A DNA stretch of 12,059 nt from Candidatus Atribacteria bacterium. Its GTDB lineage: Bacteria; Atribacterota; Atribacteria; Atribacterales; Atribacteraceae. The notes beneath the pieces were generated by a model. It had not been told where the DNA came from and searched no databases. It saw only the letters and a program-made list of their open reading frames with translations. Below are positions 7,287-12,059 of this stretch, in pieces (within the stretch, counting starts at the first letter, position 1; each line of letters begins with the position of its first letter). A program made the translations under genes and the position numbers. The stretch is from NCBI GenBank assembly GCA_026390275.1, contig JAPLGF010000062.1, forward strand, positions 1 through 12,059, given 5' to 3'.

Positions 7287-7377
7287 TGTCAAAAGCTTCT
7301 ATGACTTCTCCACTGATGAGAACTCCATCAATACCTGGTTGAATGACGTGAACTCGGTGAAGCTCTTTTTGGGTCAT
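7287..7377 (-). pseudogene. ISNCY-like transposase, N-terminal fragment
   Basis: On the minus strand, from ATG 7377 (AAAGGA upstream; an in-frame ATG also at 7398), the frame reads MTQKELHRVHVIQ and then a less regular IDGVLISGEVIEAFDI. The first part resembles the start of ISNCY/IS1202-group transposases (M(S/T)QKEL.R..VI......), which continue into a helix-turn-helix with an EAA.LLG pattern; the second part would be a decayed version of that. After about 30 codons the frame enters repeat R3 and stops at 7270-7272. Nothing of the catalytic domain is present. The assignment is supported by the repeated terminal motifs just upstream. Confidence 0.5.
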
Positions 7378-7398
7378 GTGATATTGTTCCTTTCTCAT

Positions 7399-7444
7399 GG
7401 TGACATTTTCACAGAATAGTTTAAGGGTGACAATATCACAGAAT
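7399..7444. repeat. Two 19-bp direct repeats, probable IS end
   Basis: GGTGACATTTTCACAGAAT (7399-7417) and GGTGACAATATCACAGAAT (7426-7444) match at 17 of 19 positions with a 27-bp period. They sit just upstream of the ISNCY-like transposase start. Repeated TGACATTTTCAC-type motifs at the ends are what I recall for this IS group, so this is probably the surviving terminus of the element. Confidence 0.55.
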
Positions 7445-7467
7445 AATCACGGTCAATTAAAGCTGAA

Positions 7468-7496
7468 TTGACAATTTTATTAACCTACCCTATAAT
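7468..7496 (+). promoter_or_regulatory. Consensus sigma-70-type promoter for the cation ATPase
   Basis: TTGACA (7468-7473) and TATAAT (7491-7496) are both perfect hexamers with a 17-bp spacer. Transcription should start near 7502-7505, just before the riboswitch, leaving a leader of about 150 bases. Such a strong promoter suits control by transcription termination in the leader. Confidence 0.85.
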
Positions 7497-7514
7497 TTTT
7501 TCACTGTGAATAAC

Positions 7515-7600
7515 AATCTCAGAGCAGGCGATTAGCATCACACCGCTGATGGGGCTGGGCCGTTAGGCAGCAAGATGAAACACTTGTGGGACTGGGGATA
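7515..7600 (+). ncRNA. NiCo (czcD-type) riboswitch aptamer
   Basis: The leader contains AGAGCAGGCGAT (7521-7532), GGGGCUGGGCC-GUUA-GGCAGC (7551-7571) and UGUGGGACUGGGG (7585-7597). These correspond to the conserved segments of the Ni2+/Co2+-sensing NiCo riboswitch as I remember its consensus and crystal structure. A four-helix fold can be drawn: P1 CUCAG 7518-7522 with CUGGG 7592-7596; P2 CAUCA 7536-7540 with UGAUG 7547-7551; P3 GCU 7554-7556 with AGC 7569-7571 plus GCC 7559-7561 with GGC 7566-7568 (loop GUUA); P4 CAAG 7571-7574 with CUUG 7583-7586 plus an inner UG/CA. It directly precedes a P-type cation ATPase, a known gene class for this riboswitch. It should bind Co2+ or Ni2+ cooperatively and switch expression on. 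Confidence 0.8.
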
Positions 7601-7623
7601 AACTCTCCTGCAAGTGTTTTTTT
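7578..7623 (+). terminator. Intrinsic terminator overlapping the riboswitch
   Basis: AAACACTTG (7578-7586) pairs perfectly with CAAGTGTTT (7611-7619), followed by a T-run to 7623. An inner stem GGGGA (7594-7598) with TCTCC (7604-7608) stabilises it. Both outer and inner 5' strands are used by aptamer helices P4 and P1. Metal-bound aptamer and terminator therefore exclude each other, predicting read-through when Co2+ or Ni2+ is bound. Confidence 0.85.
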
Positions 7624-7653
7624 ATTGCAGGTGTTACGGGGGTGTTCTCAATT

Positions 7654-10194
7654 ATGAAACTCGACGTGTCCGCAATACCAGGTCTTAATCAGCAGGAGGC
7701 AGAACGAAGACTTCTGGAATACGGCCCTAATGAGTTAGGGAAAACCAAAAAAACTGGTTTTTTTGGGCGCTTTTTAGCTACCCTTAAAGAACCAATGTTT
7801 ATCCTTCTTCTGGGGGTTGCACTTATCTATTTCCTACTCGGTGAACCCCTTGATGGCGGAATTATGCTCTGTTTCATCTCAATCGTCATTCTCATTACTT
7901 TCATCCAAGAGTGGAGAACCGAAAAATCTCTTGATGCACTGAAAGAATTATCCTCTCCAAAAGCTATTGTTATCCGGGACGGAAAAAAAATCATCATTTC
8001 ATCGTTAGAAATTGTGCCGGGTGATATCGCGGTTCTCACTGAGGGAGAGCGGATACCAGCTGATGGGAAAATTTTGGTTTTATCCGATTTCGCTGTCGAT
8101 GAATCACTTCTGACTGGTGAATCACTCCCGATCTGGAAGACTAAGGAAACTGATGGTTCCAAGGAATACTGGCTCCTCAACCAGTGTTATGCCGGAACCA
8201 CCGTCATTCAAGGTCAGGCAGTTATAGAAGTCACCGCAACTGGAGTTCAAACTGAATACGGCAAAATCGGAGTTTCTTTACAAGATGTGAAAAGCCGAAA
8301 TACTCCTTTACAAATTCAGACTCAATCTCTGGTTCGAAAAATTTTTCTTCTGGCAGTTATTCTAAGTGGCATGGTTATGGTTATATCCATTCTCCGGGGC
8401 GGCAAAATCCTCCATAGTATCCTTGAAGGCATTACTCTCGCTATGGCAATGATACCGGAAGAGTTTCCAGTCGTTTTAACGGTTTTTCTCTCGCTGGGCG
8501 CTTGGCGTTTAGCCAGACAGAATACCCTCATCCGCCGTATTCCAGCAGTTGAAACCCTCGGTTCAATCACAGTGCTTTGTGTAGACAAAACCGGTACTCT
8601 AACCCAAAATCGGATGACGTTACGTTATATATATCATTCCAGTGGAAAATGGGAAGAGGTTAATGACTCGAATAAGCTAACCGAACAATTTTCGGAGTTA
8701 TTACTTGCCGGAGTTCTGGCGAGTGAATCTGATCCATATGATCCCATGGAAATTGATATAAGGCGAATCGCCAAACATAATGGGCTTGATCCAGCTTCGA
8801 TATTAAAGAATATGACACTCATCCACGAATATCCACTCACCCCTGATTCCAAGGCAATGGGCCATATTTACCGGGACAACCATGAGAAACAGCTTCTCTT
8901 TGCCAAGGGATCACCTGAGAAAATTCTCTCCCTGTGTAATCTCTTACCCGAACAGAAAAAAAACATCGAAACTCAGGTTAATTATTACGCTGAAAAGGGA
9001 TTTCGAATTCTCGGCTTTGGTAAAAAGATGTTCTACGATCATGCCCAACCTCCTGACATGCTTGATGGGAACCAGCTGGAATTTACCGGTCTTATGGCAT
9101 TTGCTGATCCTCCTCGTCCAGGAGTAAAAGATGCCATATATTCTTGTCTGAAAGCCAAGATCCGGGTGGTCATGATCACCGGAGACCATAGCGTAACCGC
9201 AAAAGCTATCGGGAATGAATTGGGAATACCGGGTGCCGACCGGGTAATTACCGGCGCTGAAATTGACAGCATGAGTGAGAGCGAGTTGGCTGAAGTGGTG
9301 CGAACCGTGAACATCTTTTCCCGGGTGATACCGAAACATAAGCTAAAAATTGTCCAAGCCTTTCAAAAAAATGGTGAAGTGGTCGCCATGACCGGAGACG
9401 GTGTGAATGATGCACCAGCACTCAAGTTAGCTGATATCGGGATTTCGATGGGAAAACGTGGAACCGAAGTCGCCCGGGAAGCCTCCCAAATGGTCTTACT
9501 TGACGATGATTTTAGTACCATTGTAAAAGCCATTCGTGACGGAAGAAGAATTTACGACAATATTAAGAAGGCAGTTTCTTATATTCTTTCCGTTCATGTA
9601 CCTATTGCCGGTTTGGCTATTCTAGCCCCGGTTTTTGGCTTCCCTTTGTTGTTGACTCCAATCATCGTCGTTTTGTTGGAACTGATTATCGACCCGACCT
9701 GTTCTTTGGTATTCGAAGCCGGAGAATCTGAACCCGATATTATGACCCGTCCGCCTCGACCTAAAAATGAGCAGTTCTTCGACCGTTCAGTGATCTTTCA
9801 AATGATGTTCAAGGGAGGCCTCATTTTAATTATTTCCTTTGGGGCATTCGTGTGGGCCAACTACCAAGGTTTTTCAGGGGAGTCCGCCCGAAGTTTTGGT
9901 TTCGCTATACTGGTAATTGCCAATATTTTCATGGTTTTAGCAAGTGAATCGAATTCCCTTCCCTTTTGGGCAACCTATCGTAAGGGTGCCAATTTGACCA
10001 AATTATGGGTTAATATTTTAGCTTTAGTGATTATGCTCATTATGATTTATCTCCCGTCAGGAACACAATTGTTTAAAATGGCGCCATTGAATTATTCATT
10101 CTTTTTGATCGCTGTTTTCCTGGGCGTAATCGCCGGTAGTGGTTGGGAAGTAATTAAGTATTTTCGGAGACAGAAATTCAACAGAAAGGCGTAA
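7654..10194 (+). CDS. P2-like P-type cation-transporting ATPase, probable Co2+/Ni2+ exporter
   Basis: This 846-residue membrane pump couples ATP hydrolysis to cation export. ATG 7654 is preferred (GGGGGTG 9 bp upstream); an in-frame GTG at 7642 would add four residues. From ATG 7654, an N-terminal cation-ATPase domain (LNQQEAERRLLEYGPNEL) is followed by TM1-2 (about 48-86), the actuator loop with TGES (154-157), and TM3-4 with PEEFP (268-272). Next come the phosphorylated D311 in DKTGT, nucleotide-binding KGSPE (418-422), TGD (509-511) and TGDGVND (580-586), then six C-terminal TM helices. It lacks the Cys/His metal domains and CPx motif of P1B pumps. Calcium-site positions differ from SERCA: TM4 has PEEFP instead of PEGLP, TM5 has H648 where Asn stands and Ile where Glu771 stands, and TM6 has ELIID (E676, D680) for NLVTD. 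With the NiCo riboswitch upstream this suggests Co2+/Ni2+ efflux. Family assignment is firm; ion choice is inferred. Confidence 0.92.
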   Translation: MKLDVSAIPGLNQQEAERRLLEYGPNELGKTKKTGFFGRFLATLKEPMFILLLGVALIYFLLGEPLDGGIMLCFISIVILITFIQEWRTEKSLDALKELSSPKAIVIRDGKKIIISSLEIVPGDIAVLTEGERIPADGKILVLSDFAVDESLLTGESLPIWKTKETDGSKEYWLLNQCYAGTTVIQGQAVIEVTATGVQTEYGKIGVSLQDVKSRNTPLQIQTQSLVRKIFLLAVILSGMVMVISILRGGKILHSILEGITLAMAMIPEEFPVVLTVFLSLGAWRLARQNTLIRRIPAVETLGSITVLCVDKTGTLTQNRMTLRYIYHSSGKWEEVNDSNKLTEQFSELLLAGVLASESDPYDPMEIDIRRIAKHNGLDPASILKNMTLIHEYPLTPDSKAMGHIYRDNHEKQLLFAKGSPEKILSLCNLLPEQKKNIETQVNYYAEKGFRILGFGKKMFYDHAQPPDMLDGNQLEFTGLMAFADPPRPGVKDAIYSCLKAKIRVVMITGDHSVTAKAIGNELGIPGADRVITGAEIDSMSESELAEVVRTVNIFSRVIPKHKLKIVQAFQKNGEVVAMTGDGVNDAPALKLADIGISMGKRGTEVAREASQMVLLDDDFSTIVKAIRDGRRIYDNIKKAVSYILSVHVPIAGLAILAPVFGFPLLLTPIIVVLLELIIDPTCSLVFEAGESEPDIMTRPPRPKNEQFFDRSVIFQMMFKGGLILIISFGAFVWANYQGFSGESARSFGFAILVIANIFMVLASESNSLPFWATYRKGANLTKLWVNILALVIMLIMIYLPSGTQLFKMAPLNYSFFLIAVFLGVIAGSGWEVIKYFRRQKFNRKA

Positions 10195-10696
10195 AACCAG
10201 TTGTGTCTTCTTTTTAGGATGTTTTTGTAAATAACACCATGGAGAATTTACCTCTCAGTTCCCCATCGTCTGAGGAGTGTCATGGAGAAACAAACAATGT
10301 AAATGCATAACGCCTTTTTACTTTTTACTCTACCTTCATAAAAGTGGGATTGGTAATGAACCGTCCTATTTGCAATGTTCGGCTAAGAGAAATTAGAAAG
10401 TACGTTGCTGTAATAGAGGATAGGATAAACTAATGAAATTCACCGTAATCAATGTACAAAACTTATAGGATATCCACACTTCATTCATGTAAGGTTTTGC
10501 TTTCATCAACAGAATGGCTGGAACGGATCAATCGAAAAGGCAAGAAATGATCAACGAAAAGTCTTTTCTGATGGTTTGTACTCCGGTGTTTTTCTTTTCT
10601 ACTGACTGGATAACCTGTCAGTAACCATGTGACGCGGATTCTTACTTGCAAATCAATGTTTCCAGCGAATTCATTCGGCGCAAAAGCTGAGAAAGG
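10195..10696. other. Intergenic stretch with a possible transposase scrap
   Basis: No intact gene lies here. On the plus strand, about 10500-10590, one frame reads STEWLERINRKGKK before a stop, and the next frame continues NDQRKVFSDGL. Together they faintly recall the C-terminal (LERLNREIKRR...FPDG) region of mutator/IS256-type transposases. No clear terminator for the ATPase is visible; the CTCAG/CTGAG stem near 10255-10276 lacks a T-run. Confidence 0.3.
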
Positions 10697-11509
10697 ATGA
10701 ATACTAGAGTGCAGAAGTTGATAAAAATAAAATCCCATCACCCCCGTTGGAATATCGCTATCAAAACCACTCCTTTCGTAGCAACGATAGTTTTATTAAA
10801 ATTTCTAACCCATTATTTAGGGTATGAATTCTTATCCATCAATTCTTTTTTTACCGCCATCATATCGGCAAATATATTTTTGATTGGTTTTTTAATATCC
10901 GGAGTGTTGGTTGATTACAAGGAGAGTGAAAAAATTCCCGGTGATCTGGCCGCGTGCCTGGAATCAATGGCTGACGAGGGTTTTATTATTTACAAAAATA
11001 AAAACAGTACCGTGGCCCAGGATTTTTTATGTCAGCTTTTGGAATTTAATCAATCACTGGTTCAATGGTTCTATAAAAAAGAAAGAACCGAAAATTTAAT
11101 GAAAAGACTTTTCAATTTCAATGTGTTTTTCTCAGAATTTGAGAATCTAACCCAGGCAAACTTTATCGTCCGTCTAAAACAAGAACAAAATTCCCTTCGC
11201 AGGACAATCAATCGGATTCACACCATCCGGGAAACCTCTTTTTTAGGGGCCGGCTACGCAATAGCTGAGATCATCACCTTTATCCTCACTTTTGGCTTGA
11301 TTATTATTAAAATCGATCCCTTTTATGAAAGTGTATTTTTTGTCTCCTTTGTCAGTTTCATCCTGATCTATATGATTTATTTTATAAAAGATTTAGATAA
11401 CCCTTTCAACTACTACAATGAAGATAGTTTGGTTGAACAGATTTCGCTGAAACCGGTGTTGGACAGCCGGAAAAGGTTAGAATTGTATTGTAAAACATCA
11501 TTCTTATGA
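10697..11509 (+). CDS. Bestrophin-like/DUF4239-type integral membrane protein
   Basis: This 270-residue protein has four hydrophobic segments (about 24-40, 49-71, 183-203 and 208-228), with a long helical soluble part between the second and third. The conserved-looking stretches are FLIGFLISGVLVDYKESEKI followed by PGDLAACLESMADE, and DLDNPFNYY before SLKPVLD near the C-terminus. This arrangement matches bestrophin-like (DUF4239) membrane proteins, related in layout to anion channels; whether this one conducts ions is unknown. The ATG at 10697 directly abuts GAAAGG, which is too close for a normal ribosome site. An in-frame GTG at 10709 would give a spacing of about 12 and may be the true start. 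It stands alone, 502 bp after the ATPase, with no evident partner. Family assignment is fairly good; function is uncertain. Confidence 0.75.
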   Translation: MNTRVQKLIKIKSHHPRWNIAIKTTPFVATIVLLKFLTHYLGYEFLSINSFFTAIISANIFLIGFLISGVLVDYKESEKIPGDLAACLESMADEGFIIYKNKNSTVAQDFLCQLLEFNQSLVQWFYKKERTENLMKRLFNFNVFFSEFENLTQANFIVRLKQEQNSLRRTINRIHTIRETSFLGAGYAIAEIITFILTFGLIIIKIDPFYESVFFVSFVSFILIYMIYFIKDLDNPFNYYNEDSLVEQISLKPVLDSRKRLELYCKTSFL

Positions 11510-11583
11510 TCGTTAGTTAATCAGGTCAGCATATTTTTCATTTTTGATTATTGTTTTTAAAACTATTGGCACACACTGAGTTC

Positions 11584-11655
11584 TGAGTTGTTATGAGTTG
11601 TGAGTTGTTAGGATGCCGAGTTGTTAGGGTGCCTGGCACTCAGTTATTAAGTTAT
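11584..11655 (+). repeat. Repeat copy R4 with tandem left flank
   Basis: GAGTTGTTAGGATGCC (11602-11617) and GAGTTGTTAGGGTGCC (11618-11633) are tandem 16-bp units with one mismatch, preceded by looser GAGTTGT repeats from 11584. The second unit supplies the left arm of the core GTGCCTGGCAC (11629-11639). The right flank is TCAGTTATTAAGTTAT (11640-11655), the same as R1. Confidence 0.8.
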
Positions 11656-11829
11656 ATGGGTTAGCGCGGTTTATAGCGCTTATGCAGGAACAGAAGGTAA
11701 TGCAAATATTTGAAAAGTAGATAACAAATACATTATTGTTTAGCGTACTCCTGAACTTTAGATAATCGAGGTCCGGTGGCTGAATGAATCGACCAGGAAG
11801 AACACGGAGGAGTTATTGGTGAAAGGGGT
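11656..11829. other. Intergenic stretch without recognisable gene
   Basis: No ORF with family character is visible between repeats R4 and R5. AGCGC (11663-11667) and GCGCT (11676-11680) can form a short stem without a T-run. A plus-strand sequence around 11790-11815 reads DQEEHGGVIGERGKK but starts after a stop, and I cannot assign it. Confidence 0.3.
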
Positions 11830-11865
11830 AAGAAAGTTAAGAAAGTTATAGGTGCCTGGCACTAA
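11830..11865 (+). repeat. Repeat copy R5, cut by an IS end
   Basis: Two perfect 9-bp units AAGAAAGTT (11830-11838, 11839-11847) lead into ATAG and the core GTGCCTGGCAC (11852-11862). The right flank stops after TAAG, where the GGGACTGTCTAATATT end of the neighbouring insertion sequence begins. The rest of the flank (TTATTAAGTTA) is absent on this side, as expected if the IS inserted in the repeat. Confidence 0.75.
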
Positions 11866-12059
11866 GGGACTGTCTAATATTAAATGGATCAAGTTTTGTT
11901 TCTTGGATGTATAGTATAGTTCCACTCACCATGAAAGTCAGCTCGTTCAATATTTAATGCATCCATCTCTTCATCAGTGACTTTTATCCCTTTGGGGTAC
12001 TTTCTTTCATCAAGCCTGCAATGAACTTTCAGTCCTTGTTTTGTTTTTGTTGAACCTAT
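11866..12059 (-). mobile_element. ISAzo13-family insertion sequence, partial (right side outside window)
   Basis: GGGACTGTCTAATATT at 11866 looks like a terminal inverted repeat, and the transposase 3' end lies 7 bp inside it. The element continues past the window edge, so its length and whether it is intact cannot be judged. Confidence 0.6.
11889..12059 (-). CDS. ISAzo13-family transposase, C-terminal part
   Basis: The minus strand is open from the window edge to TGA at 11889-11891 (56 codons). It reads GSTKTKQGLKVHCRLDERKY, then PKGIKVTDEEMDALNIERAD and FHGEWNYTIHPRNKT. The pattern T.TGLKV...LD...YPKGIKV.DEEM..LN..R..FHG.WNYTI.PR is the typical C-terminus of ISAzo13-type DDE transposases, which excise and insert the element. 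It is partial only because the window ends. No frame damage is visible in this portion, so the copy may be functional, unlike the two older transposase fragments in the window. Confidence 0.8.
   Translation of the reverse strand: MGSTKTKQGLKVHCRLDERKYPKGIKVTDEEMDALNIERADFHGEWNYTIHPRNKT

Noticed and set aside
7515..7600. yybP-ykoY (Mn2+) riboswitch instead of NiCo
   Set aside because: Mn2+ riboswitches also precede P-type ATPases, but the GAGCAGGC...GGGCUG...GGCAGCAA...UGUGGGACUG series fits the NiCo pattern and I do not see the yybP-ykoY core.
10481..10741. Minus-strand ORF of 86 codons
   Set aside because: Its composition is irregular, it has no family motif and no convincing ribosome site, and it overlaps the start of the bestrophin-like gene.
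11663..11680. AGCGC/GCGCT stem as terminator
   Set aside because: It has a five-base stem with no following T-run and no gene ending close by.

Overview
The window reads as chromosome of an anaerobic bacterium with moderate-to-low GC. The main pointer is an oxygen-sensitive radical-SAM sulfatase maturase beside a sulfatase whose active site starts as serine, a residue only the anaerobic maturase system is known to convert. The mix of sulfatase, LamG protein, degraded insertion sequences and many short palindromic repeats would fit an anaerobic polysaccharide or organic-sulfate user. Atribacterota or a clostridial-type lineage is possible, but that is a guess and no marker gene is present.

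Layout: (1) 1-750 is a scrap zone. It holds the N-terminal piece of an ISL3-type transposase (minus), a HicB-type antitoxin tail (plus), and two copies (R1, R2) of a repeat with the core GTGCCTGGCAC. (2) 922-3187 is one long secreted modular protein gene. It has a signal peptide, a PGNPKDWIGLYK-type module, a spacer domain, three more such modules and a LamG domain. It is broken by an in-frame TAA at 1390, a TGA at 3061 and a frameshift near 3130-3150. (3) 3299-6399, minus strand, carries an exported Ser-type sulfatase followed by its anaerobic maturase. (4) 6471-6933, minus strand, is a small antitoxin/toxin pair of the ParE/RelE kind. (5) 6947-7446 holds decayed sequence, a 14-bp tandem array ending in repeat R3, and the N-terminal end of an ISNCY-like transposase. 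(6) 7468-10194 is the best-organised unit: a consensus promoter (TTGACA, 17 bp, TATAAT), a NiCo-type riboswitch with an overlapping intrinsic terminator, and a P2-like P-type cation ATPase. (7) 10697-11509 encodes a bestrophin-like/DUF4239-type membrane protein. (8) 11570-12059 holds repeats R4 and R5 and the C-terminal end of an ISAzo13-type transposase running off the window.

Functionally, the sulfatase and maturase form an enzyme-plus-activator pair, and the broken LamG protein next door was probably a secreted or cell-surface partner. The riboswitch suggests that the ATPase exports Co2+ or Ni2+. That is supported by a non-calcium set of residues in its membrane helices (His in TM5; Glu and Asp in TM6). 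The repeat family is the other notable signal: several copies sit exactly at the broken edges of three unrelated transposase genes, and three of them carry local tandem duplications of their left flank. All family assignments are from reading the sequence only; no search was run.
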